This document shows positions 45,574 to 55,347 of a DNA stretch of 64,000 nt, in pieces. Numbering within the stretch: the first letter of the stretch is position 1; the number at the start of each line of letters is the position of its first letter. The position numbers were made by a program, and so were the translations under genes. The notes under the pieces are model-generated. The model was not told the origin of the DNA and searched no databases. It worked only from the letters and a program-made list of their open reading frames with translations. Source of the DNA: Vibrio sp. 16 (GTDB taxonomy: Bacteria > Pseudomonadota > Gammaproteobacteria > Enterobacterales > Vibrionaceae); NCBI RefSeq assembly GCF_963681195.1, contig NZ_OY808997.1, forward strand, positions 1,550,001 to 1,614,000, written 5' to 3'.

Positions 45574-47634
45574 ATGGCAAACGATCCAAGAAAACTGCTG
45601 GTAACTTGTGCCCTTCCGTACGCTAATGGTTCGATTCACCTAGGTCATATGCTTGAGCACATTCAAGCTGACATTTGGGTTCGCTACCAACGCCTACGTG
45701 GCAACACTGTAAACTTCATCTGTGCTGACGATGCTCACGGCACACCAATCATGCTAAAAGCACAACAGATGGGAATTACGCCAGAAGAGATGATCGCTGC
45801 AGTAAGTGAAGAACACCAAAAAGACTTCGCTGGCTTCGATATTAGCTTCGACAACTACCACAGCACGCACTCAGAAGAGAACCGTGAGCTAGCTTCTCAC
45901 ATCTATCTAGAGCTTAAGAAAAATGGCTTCATCTCAAGCCGTACGATTTCTCAGCTATTTGACCCTGAAAAAGAGATGTTCCTACCGGATCGTTTCGTAA
46001 AAGGTACCTGTCCTAAGTGTAAGTCTGAAGACCAATACGGCGACAACTGTGATAACTGTGGTGAGACGTACAGCCCGACTGAACTGATTGATCCGAAATC
46101 AGCAGTTTCTGGCGCGACGCCAGTAATGAAAGATTCTGAGCACTTCTTCTTCGACCTGCCTCAGTTTGAAAGCATGCTAAAAGAGTGGACTCGCTCTGGC
46201 TCGCTTCAAGCAGAAACAGCAAACAAGATGCAAGAATGGTTTGAGTCTGGTTTGCAACAGTGGGATATCTCTCGTGACGCGCCTTACTTCGGTTTCGAGA
46301 TCCCAGGTGAAAAAGACAAGTTCTTCTACGTGTGGCTAGATGCCCCTATCGGCTACATGGGTTCATTCAAAAACCTATGTGACAAGCGTGATGACCTAGA
46401 TTTCGATGAGTACTGGAAAAAAGACAGCACAACTGAGCTTTACCACTTTATCGGTAAAGACATTGTTTACTTCCACTCTCTATTCTGGCCTGCAATGCTA
46501 GAAGGTAGCGGTTTCCGTAAGCCTGATAACGTATTCGTACACGGCTACGTAACGGTGAACGGCGCGAAGATGTCTAAATCAAAAGGCACCTTCATCAAAG
46601 CGGCTACTTACCTAGATCACCTAGACCCAGAGTGTCTGCGTTACTACTACGCTGCTAAGCTAAACAGCCGTATCGATGACCTAGACCTTAACCTTGAAGA
46701 CTTCACTCAGCGCGTAAACGCTGACGTAGTAAACAAGATTGTTAACCTAGCATCACGTAACGCTGGCTTCATCACTAAACGCTTTGAAGGCAAGCTATCA
46801 GCTAACTTCGCAGAGCCAGAGTTGTACAAAGAGTTCGCAGACGCGGCTGACCGCATCGCAGAGCTTTACGAGACTCGTGAGTTTGGTCGTGCAATCCGTG
46901 AAATCACTGCCCTAGCAGACAAAGCAAACCAATACGTTGATGAGAAAGCACCGTGGGTTGTGGCGAAAGAAGAAGGTAAAGACCAAGAGCTGCAAGACAT
47001 CTGCTCTGTGGGTATCAACCTATTCCGCGTGCTGATGACTTACCTAAAACCGGTAATGCCAGAGCTTGCTGCACGTACTGAAGCATTCCTAAACGAAGAG
47101 CTCACTTGGGAAGGTATCGCTGCACCGCTGACTGGTCATGAGATCACTAAGTTCAAAGCCCTATTCAACCGCATCGATCCTAAGAAGGTTGAAGCAATGG
47201 TTGAAGCTTCTAAAGAAGACGCAGCAGCAGAAGTTGCAGCAAAAGAAGCGGCAGAAGCAGCGAAGAACAAAGCGAGCCAAACGGAGCTGGACAAAGATCC
47301 TATCGCAGAAGAGATTGAGTTTGATGCTTTCGCAGCCGTTGATATGCGTATCGCGCGCATCATCTCGTGTGAAGAAGTACCAAAAGCAAACAAGCTGCTT
47401 AAGTTCCAATTGGACATCGGCGGTGAAACTCGTCAGGTGTTCTCTGGCATCAAGTCAGCGTACAAACCTGAAGAGCTAGAAGGCAAGCTAACCGTAATGG
47501 TAGCGAACCTAAAACCTCGTAAGATGAAATTTGGTATGTCTGAAGGCATGATCCTAGCCGCTGGCCCAGGTGGCAGCGACCTATGGATTCTTGAGCCGCA
47601 CGAAGGCGCACAACCAGGCATGCGTGTGATGTAA
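45574..47634 (+). CDS. metG: Methionyl-tRNA synthetase
   Basis: 686 residues. Class I catalytic core with HLGH near residue 23 and KMSKS near residue 335; a zinc knuckle (CPKC...CDNC, near 146-161); the anticodon-binding helices; an Ala/Glu/Lys-rich linker (about 545-575); and a C-terminal Trbp111-type tRNA-binding domain ([20 protein letters not shown] onward) for dimerisation. Strong codon bias. Divergent from mrp. Confidence 0.99.
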   Translation: MANDPRKLLVTCALPYANGSIHLGHMLEHIQADIWVRYQRLRGNTVNFICADDAHGTPIMLKAQQMGITPEEMIAAVSEEHQKDFAGFDISFDNYHSTHSEENRELASHIYLELKKNGFISSRTISQLFDPEKEMFLPDRFVKGTCPKCKSEDQYGDNCDNCGETYSPTELIDPKSAVSGATPVMKDSEHFFFDLPQFESMLKEWTRSGSLQAETANKMQEWFESGLQQWDISRDAPYFGFEIPGEKDKFFYVWLDAPIGYMGSFKNLCDKRDDLDFDEYWKKDSTTELYHFIGKDIVYFHSLFWPAMLEGSGFRKPDNVFVHGYVTVNGAKMSKSKGTFIKAATYLDHLDPECLRYYYAAKLNSRIDDLDLNLEDFTQRVNADVVNKIVNLASRNAGFITKRFEGKLSANFAEPELYKEFADAADRIAELYETREFGRAIREITALADKANQYVDEKAPWVVAKEEGKDQELQDICSVGINLFRVLMTYLKPVMPELAARTEAFLNEELTWEGIAAPLTGHEITKFKALFNRIDPKKVEAMVEASKEDAAAEVAAKEAAEAAKNKASQTELDKDPIAEEIEFDAFAAVDMRIARIISCEEVPKANKLLKFQLDIGGETRQVFSGIKSAYKPEELEGKLTVMVANLKPRKMKFGMSEGMILAAGPGGSDLWILEPHEGAQPGMRVM

Positions 47635-47652
47635 TCACAAACCAACCAATTG

Positions 47653-47682
47653 AAAGCCCTGCTCTTTGAGTGGGGCTTTTTA
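47653..47682 (+). terminator. metG terminator
   Basis: AAAGCCCT/GGGGCTTT stem with a 11-base loop and T-run, 18 bp past the stop. Confidence 0.75.
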
Positions 47683-47828
47683 TTACTCCCTACAACGGTG
47701 CTCTCTGCACCATCACAGTTCAATCACCCTCTCAAATAAAAACATAAGTCACTGAATAATAACAAGGAAATTTATGGCACCAAATCTGCTCTACCACTTG
47801 ATAGGTAAACCATTACAAGGAGTTGGTT

Positions 47829-48641
47829 ATGCTTGTTGTCTATTCACTGATTGTTTCATTGGCCGTTTTAGCGGCACTTTTCCACTTTTCTCGTCAGCGC
47901 CACAGCGGTCTAGAACGTAAGTTCGACACACTAGTTTTACTTAGACAGCTGATGCAGCTTTGCCGACAGCATAGATCTTTGACTCATCAAGCCCTTTCGA
48001 ACCAACAAACACAAGCCGTGAAGGCGCAATTGGATGGTGTTTGTGACGCTATGCTCGATTATTCCAACCAATTGATTGCCAATGCACCGTTTGAAAACAA
48101 GCCTATGTATCGCATTCTCCAACTGAAGCTAAAGTCGCTGTATAAAGATTGGGATCAACGAAGCGTTGCTCGGAACCAAGTGATTCATGGCAAAACCATT
48201 CGCCATTGCATGTTTTTAATGGACGAGATAGCCATCGCTTGGCTGATTGAGTCTGGACGCGAAGACGTCAGCGATGAGTACCATATGAATTGGCAGCAAG
48301 TACTTGATAGCATGGAAGTGCTCACTCAGCTTAGAATCTCGATTCAAGACAGGAGCTACCCAGAAGGAGAACTGCGCGTGAAATACTACTGCGACAAAAC
48401 CAAGCGCAAGCTCAACCAGCTCTCCTTGGTGAGTCCGCTATCGGTTGCGTCTCCGACAAGCTCCAAAGCCATGCATATTCTCACTGAAATCCACGCCAGT
48501 GACACAATTACCGCAAGCAATGATGACCTGTACCAATTAACGACGGATATCTCATTAATCATCTCGCAGGTATATGACCAAATGCTATCGGAGATGACTG
48601 AAAGCCTCTATCAGCCACTGCCTAAGATAACGCTCGCTTAA
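47829..48641 (+). CDS. Hypothetical membrane-anchored helical protein
   Basis: 270 residues, unrecognised. An N-terminal membrane helix (MLVVYSLIVSLAVLAALF) is followed by an all-helical region rich in Leu, Gln and Arg; the segment LMQLCRQHRSLTHQAL resembles in spirit the helix-1 signature of NIT nitrate-sensing domains, but this is weak. No kinase or signalling domain follows. ATG at 47829 has AAGGAG six bases before it; the TTG two codons upstream overlaps that RBS. It lies between metG and the YehS-type gene, on the same strand. Confidence 0.85.
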   Translation: MLVVYSLIVSLAVLAALFHFSRQRHSGLERKFDTLVLLRQLMQLCRQHRSLTHQALSNQQTQAVKAQLDGVCDAMLDYSNQLIANAPFENKPMYRILQLKLKSLYKDWDQRSVARNQVIHGKTIRHCMFLMDEIAIAWLIESGREDVSDEYHMNWQQVLDSMEVLTQLRISIQDRSYPEGELRVKYYCDKTKRKLNQLSLVSPLSVASPTSSKAMHILTEIHASDTITASNDDLYQLTTDISLIISQVYDQMLSEMTESLYQPLPKITLA

Positions 48642-48775
48642 TCTCTGCGACTTTAGGGCTCAGGCTTATCTCTGCTTGAGCCCAATTTCTCACTATCCAC
48701 CATGCCGCAACTTTGCTAAAGTCCTCCCCGACAAAACCTGGTCAACTCGACCTCATAGACCTAAGAGCACCCACT

Positions 48776-49255
48776 GTGACTAACAACGAAATCCTGCGCC
48801 GTATCCAACATTCATTGAATCTCAAACCTGCACAAATCGTAAAAGCGTTTGATCAAGTGGATTCACCTATCACACCAAACCAAGTCAATGACTGGTTAAA
48901 AGCTGACTCTGATAAGTCGGCAACGAAAATGAAAGATAAAGAACTGGCGCTATTTCTAAACGGATTTATCAACCTAAAGCGTGGGAAAAAAGAAGGCGAA
49001 CAACCTAAGCCTGAACAAAAGCTAACCAACAATATGATTTTTATGAAGTTGCGTATCGCGCTTAACATGAAAGCGGAAGATGTACTAGACGTACTGGAGT
49101 TAATGGGCGTGAGCTTAAGCAAATATGAGGTTGGTGCTTACTTCCGCAAACCGAACAATAAGAATTACAAAGCGTGTGAGGATCAACTGCTGTGCGATTT
49201 CTTACACGGCGTGCAGTTTACCAACCGCCCAGATTCAGAAGAGTTTGTTGCGTAA
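48776..49255 (+). CDS. yehS: DUF1456 protein, YehS type
   Basis: 159-residue soluble protein made of two similar halves (TNNEILRRIQHSLNLK and LTNNMIFMKLRIALNMK), the DUF1456 repeat; E. coli YehS is of similar length. GTG at 48776 is chosen because the repeat begins there; the frame runs further upstream with no RBS. Function unknown. Ends at a long hairpin. Confidence 0.9.
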   Translation: MTNNEILRRIQHSLNLKPAQIVKAFDQVDSPITPNQVNDWLKADSDKSATKMKDKELALFLNGFINLKRGKKEGEQPKPEQKLTNNMIFMKLRIALNMKAEDVLDVLELMGVSLSKYEVGAYFRKPNNKNYKACEDQLLCDFLHGVQFTNRPDSEEFVA

Positions 49256-49277
49256 CTGCCCGCTGAATTTGAAGACT

Positions 49278-49316
49278 AAAAAACCTCAATCTGGCTGACC
49301 ATGATTGAGGTTTTTT
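49278..49316 (+). terminator. yehS terminator
   Basis: 13-bp stem AAAAAACCTCAAT/ATTGAGGTTTTTT with a 13-base loop, between convergent genes. Confidence 0.85.
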
Positions 49317-49345
49317 CTATTGGGTCGCGTTAACTCGCGCAAACC

Positions 49346-50104
49346 TTAAAGCATTTTACGAGCCGCTTCTACAACCACTTTGATTGAGCGTGCTTCAGTC
49401 TCTTTTAGCGTTGAGTGATCTGGGATCTCTTTCTGCGTACGGTTGATAATAACGCCCGCGACACAGCCTGCTTTCAAACCAGAGCTTGCACACATAGTAA
49501 GCAGCGTTGCTGACTCCATTTCAAAGTTCAGTACGCCCATGTCTTGCCATTCTTGCATCGAACCTTGGAAACGCTTAACAACGCGGCCAGAGAAAGTGTC
49601 GTAACGCTCTTGACCTGGGTAGAAGGTATCGCTTGAAGCAGTAACACCCATGTGTACTGTTGCGCCAGACTCCTCAACCGCGGCTTTCATCGCTGTAGCA
49701 ACTTCAAAATCTGCTACTGCTGGGAACTCCATTGGAGCGAAATGCAAGCTCGCACCATCTAAACGAACAGAACCCGTCGATACGATCATATCACCCACGT
49801 TTACGTGAGGCTGAATCGCGCCAGTTGTACCAACACGTAGGAAAGTACGAACACCAAGTTGAGCTAGCTCTTCAACTGCAATAGATGTAGAAGGACCACC
49901 GATACCGGTTGAACAAACGACAACTGGCTTGCCTTCAAGCTCAGCTCGGTAAAGCGTGTATTCACGGTGACTTGCTAGAAAAACAGGGTTCTCCATTTCT
50001 TCAGCAATTTTTTGAACACGCGCAGGATCACCAGGAATAATCGCTAATGTTGCACCAGCAAGATCTTCTTGGGTAACACCTAGGTGGAATACAGCTTGAG
50101 ACAT
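49346..50104 (-). CDS. udp: Uridine phosphorylase
   Basis: 252-residue PNP-family enzyme that splits uridine to uracil and ribose-1-phosphate. Motifs: phosphate-binding GDPARV at residues 26-31, [12 protein letters not shown], and [12 protein letters not shown] for the ribose contacts. RBS AAGGAG. A CRP-like site lies about 110 bp upstream, with a second half-site and TGCAA repeats further up, the layout of CRP/CytR-controlled nucleoside genes. Confidence 0.98.
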   Translation of the reverse strand: MSQAVFHLGVTQEDLAGATLAIIPGDPARVQKIAEEMENPVFLASHREYTLYRAELEGKPVVVCSTGIGGPSTSIAVEELAQLGVRTFLRVGTTGAIQPHVNVGDMIVSTGSVRLDGASLHFAPMEFPAVADFEVATAMKAAVEESGATVHMGVTASSDTFYPGQERYDTFSGRVVKRFQGSMQEWQDMGVLNFEMESATLLTMCASSGLKAGCVAGVIINRTQKEIPDHSTLKETEARSIKVVVEAARKML

Positions 50105-50210
50105 AGGGGGCTCCTTATTGAGGTGAAATCCGTTCTTTCTTCGAACACCGGTTTCACTCTATAAATTCATCGGGTACAGGAATACTCTAACCAACTCCTC
50201 AAAAATAAAG

Positions 50211-50226
50211 AGTGACACAACTCACA
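50211..50226 (-). promoter_or_regulatory. CRP-like site upstream of udp
   Basis: Minus strand TGTGAGTTGTGTCACT matches 9 of 10 conserved bases of TGTGA-N6-TCACA. Further up (50255-50276) is AAGTGTGATGCAAACC, a half-site joined to a CytR-like element. Confidence 0.62.
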
Positions 50227-50308
50227 ACTACATGAGTAACAAACTATGACATTGCAAGTAAAACCGGTTTGCATCACACTTTTTAGCAAATTGGCGACGT
50301 AAGTTGCA

Positions 50309-50344
50309 TAAAAAATAACCCTCTCATCAAATGGGAGGGTTATT
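50309..50344 (-). terminator. Terminator of the metal ATPase gene
   Basis: AATAACCCTC/GAGGGTTATT stem (extended by G-T pairs), T-run on the minus strand. Confidence 0.88.
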
Positions 50345-50369
50345 GTGCGGATGAATGAAACGGGGATGA

Positions 50370-52676
50370 CTATGCGTCTTGGCTCGATTTAAATTTAAGC
50401 AACCTTAACGCATTGAGTGTCACGATCGCCGTCGCGCCACTATCTGCTAACACCGCCACCCAAAGTCCCGTAATACCAAGCAAACTGGTGATAAGAAACA
50501 CACCTTTAAGACCCAAGGCTAACGCAACGTTTTGTCGGATATTGTTAAGTGTTGCACGTGAGAGTTCAATCATCCCTGCCAACTCCAATAAACGGTTATG
50601 AGTGATCGCAGCGTCTGCTGTTTCCAATGCCACATCGGAGCCTCCGCCCATCGCAATACCAATACTGGCGGCTTTCATTGCGGGCGCATCATTGATGCCA
50701 TCCCCCACCATCGCCACGTTGGCAGTTGCCGAGAGTTGCTCAACATAAGTCACTTTATCTTGCGGCAGCAGGCTTGCTTTGTAGTCAATATCGATCATTG
50801 AACTGATCGCTGAGGCACTTCTGGGGTTATCGCCCGTCAACATGACAGCGTTAATACCTAACGCCTTGAGTGCTTTGACCGCCTGAGCTGAATCATCACG
50901 CAGCGTATCTTGCCAAGCGATGAGCCCAATCACTTGGTTCTCTCCAGCAGTCGCAACAACCACAGTCTTACCTTGCGCTTCCAATTGACCAATCAGGTTG
51001 TCAGTATTAGGGTCGAGTGTCATCGTCAGCTTACTTGGCGCAATCACTTGGTAAAGAATCCCCTCGATATAACCTTGAACGCCACTTCCTACCAGCGCTT
51101 GCTTACTTTCTGCTTCGACAATGTCAATTCCGAGAGAATCTGCTTTGCGTACCACGGACTTTGCAAGAGGATGGCTTGACCCAACTTCAATCGCCGCCAC
51201 TTTTCCAAGAAGTTGTTGTTCGCTCCAGCCGTTTAGAGGCAATATGTCCGTCACCTCAGGTTGGCCTTTGGTTAAGGTTCCAGTCTTATCAAACGCTACC
51301 GTTTCTATTTTGCCCAACTGCTCAAGTGCTGCGCCACCTTTGATCAGCGCCCCTCGACGAGCCGCCGCCGCGAGACCAGATGTAATGGCCGCAGGTGTCG
51401 ATATCACCAAGGCGCAAGGACATGCAATCAGAAGCAGCGCCAGCCCGCGATACACCCATGTTTCCCAAGGCTGAGCAAACAACAAGGGTGGCGTAATAAT
51501 GACAAGGAGCGCCACCACCATCATTAATGGTGTGTACCAGCGGCTAAATTTATCAAGGAAGCGCTCTAGTGGTGCTTTGCGAGATTCAGCTTCTTCAATA
51601 AGATGAAGAATACGATCAATTGCGTTTTCGCCCTGTTTTGAGGTAATAACGAAGCGCACGACCCGATCAACCACCACCGCGCCAGCCATGACTGACTGAC
51701 CTTCAAAACGCTCAACGGGTAGTGATTCTCCGGTAAGTGCGCTCTCATCAAAGCTCGCCACTTCACCCAATAACTGACCGTCAGCGGGCAAACGTGCACC
51801 GGGCGAAACCTCGATAATATCACCGGGTTGAAGTTCACTGGCCGAGACTTCCACTCGTTGGCCGTCAATAATCTGAGTTGCGTTTTCCGGCACCAATTCC
51901 ATCAAAGACTGAACGCCGCTTCGTGCCCTAGAGGCAGCAAACGCTTCTAAACGTTCACCAATTAAAAACAGCAGCAAAACCATGGCAGCTTCAACGGTTT
52001 CACCAAGATACAATGCGCCAAGAGCCGCAACACTCATGAGCGTTTCTATCGCGAAAGGCGTGCCCGATTTCGCCAATGACACGGCCTTTTTAGCAATAGG
52101 ATAGAGACCCGCCAAGCAGGTAAGCACGAATAACCACTCACTTACTTGAGGCAAAGTAGGCTTGATAAGCGCAGCAACCAACATCGCGATGGCGATACTT
52201 AGGATTTGACCATTGCCATCGATAAGTTTGGCTAACCCCTGCTTTTTCGCTGCTTCGGGTTTGGTGGGGCTCGAGAATGAAAAGCCCGCGTCTTGGATGG
52301 TGTTCTCCACGTTTTGAGCAACGTTTTGGTGATTGGTTTTCACCACCAGTTTCTCGGTGGCAAATAACACTTTTGCTTCGACAATGCCTTCAATCTTACT
52401 AACTGCAGTTTCGATTTTTCGCGCACAAGAGGGGCAATCCATCCCATTCACTTTCCAGCTGTGAGTATAGGTAGCCTCTATTGAAGAACCGGACTCACTT
52501 TCTTCATCAGACGGATCGCCACCGCTACTGCAAGTATTGGATCCACAACAGTCTGATTCGGTTTGTGGCACTCCTGCCATCTGTATACTGACAATTTTCG
52601 GGCTAGAGCAAGAACCCACTTGTGAAGGATTGACCGCAATTTTGCTAGAGCGGCAGGCGTTATGTTTGGTGCACAT
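50370..52676 (-). CDS. zntA: Zn/Cd/Pb-exporting P-type ATPase, ZntA type
   Basis: 768-residue P1B-type ATPase. The first 70 residues are Cys-rich and Ser-rich, followed by a heavy-metal-associated domain with GMDCPSCARKIE near 78-89. Then membrane helices, the transmembrane CPC in LLIACPCALVIS, phosphorylation site AFDKTGTLTKGQ, and the hinge MVGDGINDAPAM. The CPC with the downstream pattern fits Zn/Cd/Pb rather than Cu. The promoter carries a ZntR-like dyad, which supports zinc control. The ZntR gene itself is not in the window. Confidence 0.95.
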   Translation of the reverse strand: MCTKHNACRSSKIAVNPSQVGSCSSPKIVSIQMAGVPQTESDCCGSNTCSSGGDPSDEESESGSSIEATYTHSWKVNGMDCPSCARKIETAVSKIEGIVEAKVLFATEKLVVKTNHQNVAQNVENTIQDAGFSFSSPTKPEAAKKQGLAKLIDGNGQILSIAIAMLVAALIKPTLPQVSEWLFVLTCLAGLYPIAKKAVSLAKSGTPFAIETLMSVAALGALYLGETVEAAMVLLLFLIGERLEAFAASRARSGVQSLMELVPENATQIIDGQRVEVSASELQPGDIIEVSPGARLPADGQLLGEVASFDESALTGESLPVERFEGQSVMAGAVVVDRVVRFVITSKQGENAIDRILHLIEEAESRKAPLERFLDKFSRWYTPLMMVVALLVIITPPLLFAQPWETWVYRGLALLLIACPCALVISTPAAITSGLAAAARRGALIKGGAALEQLGKIETVAFDKTGTLTKGQPEVTDILPLNGWSEQQLLGKVAAIEVGSSHPLAKSVVRKADSLGIDIVEAESKQALVGSGVQGYIEGILYQVIAPSKLTMTLDPNTDNLIGQLEAQGKTVVVATAGENQVIGLIAWQDTLRDDSAQAVKALKALGINAVMLTGDNPRSASAISSMIDIDYKASLLPQDKVTYVEQLSATANVAMVGDGINDAPAMKAASIGIAMGGGSDVALETADAAITHNRLLELAGMIELSRATLNNIRQNVALALGLKGVFLITSLLGITGLWVAVLADSGATAIVTLNALRLLKFKSSQDA

Positions 52677-52705
52677 AATTGTATCTCCCTTTTCTATATA
52701 CCTTC

Positions 52706-52737
52706 ATCTTAAACCTTAGAGTCGACTCCAAGGTCAA
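52706..52737 (-). promoter_or_regulatory. ZntR-like MerR-type promoter and operator
   Basis: Minus strand: -35 TTGACC (52732-52737), a 20-bp spacer, -10 TAAGAT (52706-52711). The spacer holds the dyad CTTGGAGTCGACTCTAAG, very close to the E. coli ZntR operator core GGAGTCGACTCC. The overlong spacer is the hallmark of MerR-family activation. Confidence 0.88.
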
Positions 52738-52763
52738 ATACTTTTTACGAATTGGAGAGAACG

Positions 52764-52787
52764 AAAAAAGGCGCACCAGGCGCCTTT
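52764..52787 (-). terminator. Terminator of the CBS protein gene
   Basis: AAAGGCGC/GCGCCTTT stem, five-base loop, T-run on the minus strand. Confidence 0.88.
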
Positions 52788-52808
52788 CATATCGCTAGGC
52801 ACGCCTCG

Positions 52809-53225
52809 CTATACAGGGTGCTTAAAACAGTCATCAATGTTTTTGCCAATTGCTCGTAGCACATCTCGACGAGTAATAATGCCGACAAGCTTCCCATTAT
52901 CGATTACTGGATAGACCTTAGGCTTACCAACAGTCATCATTTCCGCTAATTCAATGATGGATGTATCAGACGTCACCGACAGCACTTCCGAATGCATACA
53001 GTCAGATACAATGTGAGTATCTTGACAGTAGTAAGACACCTTGATCAGTTTATCGAGTAGGTCTTGTCCTGATAAAAAGCCGATAACTTCTTTTTTATCA
53101 TTAATCACCGGACCGCCTAGGTAACGAGAGTCGAGTACCTTTTCTAAAGCGGCACTCAATGACATATCAGGGGAAAATGTCACTGCTTGCAGTGTCATGT
53201 AGTCTTTTACTTTTAATGATTCCAT
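52809..53225 (-). CDS. CBS-pair domain protein
   Basis: 138-residue cytosolic protein made of two CBS motifs (about 8-62 and 73-130), with the repeats GPVINDKKEVIGFLSGQDL and YPVIDNGKLVGIITRRDVL. CBS pairs bind adenine nucleotides and act as energy sensors. No enzymatic domain is attached. RBS AAGGAG. Partner unknown. Confidence 0.93.
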   Translation of the reverse strand: MESLKVKDYMTLQAVTFSPDMSLSAALEKVLDSRYLGGPVINDKKEVIGFLSGQDLLDKLIKVSYYCQDTHIVSDCMHSEVLSVTSDTSIIELAEMMTVGKPKVYPVIDNGKLVGIITRRDVLRAIGKNIDDCFKHPV

Positions 53226-53331
53226 TTATGTCTCCTTAACGTGCAAGCTGCGCTGCTGATACTGTAATTGTTGTCTAATTTCTTGATTTTACTAAATGGA
53301 AATCACCAATTTTTACAATTGCTATTACCTA

Positions 53332-53547
53332 TCAACTTTTTAGTGAGTCATTTTTCTTCTCGATTTCTCGTTGTGTAAACCAACTGCTGGCAAGGGAAAC
53401 AGCAAAAGGAACGCAGTAAGTTAGCATCACTTTAAACCAGTTTAGGCTTAATCCTGTGGCCAGTGCGTCCCCTTGATTGATAAGGTTGAGCAGAGTCCCT
53501 ACCACCACAGCAATAATTATTGACCTTTTAATCACTTGAGCACTCAC
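53332..53547 (-). CDS. nrtS: NrtS-family small nitrate/nitrite transporter subunit
   Basis: 71-residue protein with two hydrophobic helices (about 9-25 and 38-60) around LLNLINQGDALATG and VMLTYCVPFAVSLASSW, the pattern of NrtS proteins, small nitrate/nitrite transporters first described in cyanobacteria. A charged tail follows. It lies alone upstream of a CBS protein. Nitrate transport is inferred from the family. Confidence 0.75.
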   Translation of the reverse strand: MSAQVIKRSIIIAVVVGTLLNLINQGDALATGLSLNWFKVMLTYCVPFAVSLASSWFTQREIEKKNDSLKS

Positions 53548-53631
53548 AAATACAACCTCCGTATGATCACGATGTACTCTAAACTGTCTAAACTATAGGT
53601 AGGATTGAGAAAACCAGTAAAGGCGGGCTGA

Positions 53632-54588
53632 GTGAATTCTACTTTTTCAAAGGCGATTGCCACGAATCCAAGCATGATCAATTCGGTGTTTGAGTCGCTG
53701 CCCGAACCCACTTTTCTGATCAATAAATCGGGGATTTATGTCGAGGCGTGGGGCGGCAGAGATACAAAACGCCATCACAATCCAGACGCGCTGGTAGGTC
53801 TTACGCAATACCAAGTACTTCCGGCCGATAAAGCGGTATGGTTTAGCCAGGTGATCGTAGACGTCGTAGAAAGCCAAAAACCCGCAGAACTTGAATATTC
53901 GCTCGATCCCAAAGATTTATCCTGTTTCGACGGTGTCGAAGGGCCGACCGATGTTCAGCACTTTAGTGCGCTCGTCATTCCACTGCCCAATACCGATCTG
54001 GTGCTTTGGACAGTAAGAAACATCACGGAGTACAAGCGCGCACTCGATACATTGGCTCGCCAACAGCTTGAACTTGAAAAGCTCACCTACATGGATCATT
54101 TGACCCAACTGTACAATCGATACGCACTCGATGTGCTGTTGCCCGATGCCATTGAATTAACTCACCTACGCCAGACACATTCCGCCATTCTGATGATAGA
54201 TATCGATTGCTTTAAGCAGTACAACGACCACTATGGTCACATACAAGGCGATCGCGCGTTAATCGCCATCGGCCAAGCGATTCAAGGTTGGGCAGGTTCC
54301 AATGATCTCTGTTTTCGCTACGGAGGGGATGAATTTCTTGTCTATCTATCTGGACTCAGCCAAGACGACTCCCTCATGCGGGCTAAAATGCTCAGGCAGT
54401 CAATTTTGGATTTGAACATTCCCCACGAGGCATCAACTGTCGCAAATCACCTGACCATCACCATTGGCATCAAATTCAATCAGGCAACCGACACCCATAC
54501 CACCGCAGAAAAGATTGTAGCATTGGCCGATAAAGCGCTGTTTCATGCAAAAAATCAGCAGCGCGGCACCATCCACCAGCTTACGTGA
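53632..54588 (+). CDS. Diguanylate cyclase (PAS-GGDEF)
   Basis: 318-residue soluble enzyme making cyclic di-GMP. An N-terminal PAS-like sensor (about 15-135) and short linker helix lead into a GGDEF domain with the intact active site RYGGDEF at 231-235 and DIDCFKQYNDHYGH. The inhibitory I-site RxxD is GSND here, so the Arg is lost and product feedback should be weak. GTG at 53632 is chosen with AAGG upstream; ATG 15 codons in is the alternative. Confidence 0.93.
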   Translation: MNSTFSKAIATNPSMINSVFESLPEPTFLINKSGIYVEAWGGRDTKRHHNPDALVGLTQYQVLPADKAVWFSQVIVDVVESQKPAELEYSLDPKDLSCFDGVEGPTDVQHFSALVIPLPNTDLVLWTVRNITEYKRALDTLARQQLELEKLTYMDHLTQLYNRYALDVLLPDAIELTHLRQTHSAILMIDIDCFKQYNDHYGHIQGDRALIAIGQAIQGWAGSNDLCFRYGGDEFLVYLSGLSQDDSLMRAKMLRQSILDLNIPHEASTVANHLTITIGIKFNQATDTHTTAEKIVALADKALFHAKNQQRGTIHQLT

Positions 54589-54592
54589 AATC

Positions 54593-54619
54593 AAAAAAGC
54601 CCTCCACGAAGGGAGGGCT
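54593..54619 (-). terminator. Terminator of the moa operon
   Basis: AGCCCTCC/GGAGGGCT stem, six-base loop and six T residues on the minus strand; may also serve the converging cyclase gene. Confidence 0.88.
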
Positions 54620-54638
54620 CATCAAAGGCATGGTCAGT

Positions 54639-55100
54639 TTATTTTTTTTCTGTCCAACGCTCGGCGGCTTTGGCATCTGAATCGCGAGACTCGACCCAGC
54701 GTGTCGCGTCGGTTGTCCGCTCTTTCTTCCAAAACGGAGCCTTGGTCTTCAAATAATCCATAACAAACTCACACGCTTCGAAAGCAGCGCCACGATGGGC
54801 ACTAGACACGCCAACAAATACAATTTGATCGCCGATATCCAAATCCCCAACGCGATGAATCACACGCATGTTCAAGATTGGCCAGCGCTGCTCTGCTTGA
54901 TCACAAATATCACCCAGCGCCTTTTCGGTCATTCCTGGGTAGTGCTCTAACGATAAGCCAGTGACATTATCACCCAAATTCATATCGCGAACTTTACCCG
55001 TAAAAGTGACAACCGCACCTGCCGAAGTCCCTTGCGCAAGCGCGTCGTATTCGGCGCCGACAGAAAAATCTGCCGTTTGAACAGAAATACGCTTATCCAT
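54639..55100 (-). CDS. moaE: Molybdopterin synthase catalytic subunit MoaE
   Basis: 153-residue large subunit that transfers sulfur to precursor Z. Landmarks: GAVVTFTGKVRD, LEHYPGMTEKAL, VFVGVSSAHRGAAFEACEF and PFWKKE with the catalytic Lys. ATG at 55100 is one base past the moaD stop; a GTG three codons earlier at 55109 overlaps moaD and is the alternative. Last gene of moaABCDE. Confidence 0.97.
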   Translation of the reverse strand: MDKRISVQTADFSVGAEYDALAQGTSAGAVVTFTGKVRDMNLGDNVTGLSLEHYPGMTEKALGDICDQAEQRWPILNMRVIHRVGDLDIGDQIVFVGVSSAHRGAAFEACEFVMDYLKTKAPFWKKERTTDATRWVESRDSDAKAAERWTEKK

Positions 55101-55101
55101 G

Positions 55102-55347
55102 TTAGCCACCCGTGACTGGAGGGAAAAAGGCGACTTCGTCTCCTTCAGTTAACGAATGGTCAAGCGGCACAATAGATTGGTTTACCGCAGCAAGCAGCTT
55201 GCCCGGCTCAAGAGCAAGATCCCACTTACCTTCTTGTGTCGCAAGATGAGCACGCAGCGCTTCTACTGTCTCAAACTGGCTCTCCACTTCGAGTTCATCC
55301 ACGCCTACGAGTTCACGAGTCTGTGCGAAGAAAAGTACTTTAATCAT
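55102..55347 (-). CDS. moaD: Molybdopterin synthase sulfur carrier MoaD
   Basis: 81-residue ubiquitin-fold protein ending in the Gly-Gly that is thiocarboxylated. Starts overlap moaC stop by 4 bp, so translation is coupled. Confidence 0.97.
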   Translation of the reverse strand: MIKVLFFAQTRELVGVDELEVESQFETVEALRAHLATQEGKWDLALEPGKLLAAVNQSIVPLDHSLTEGDEVAFFPPVTGG

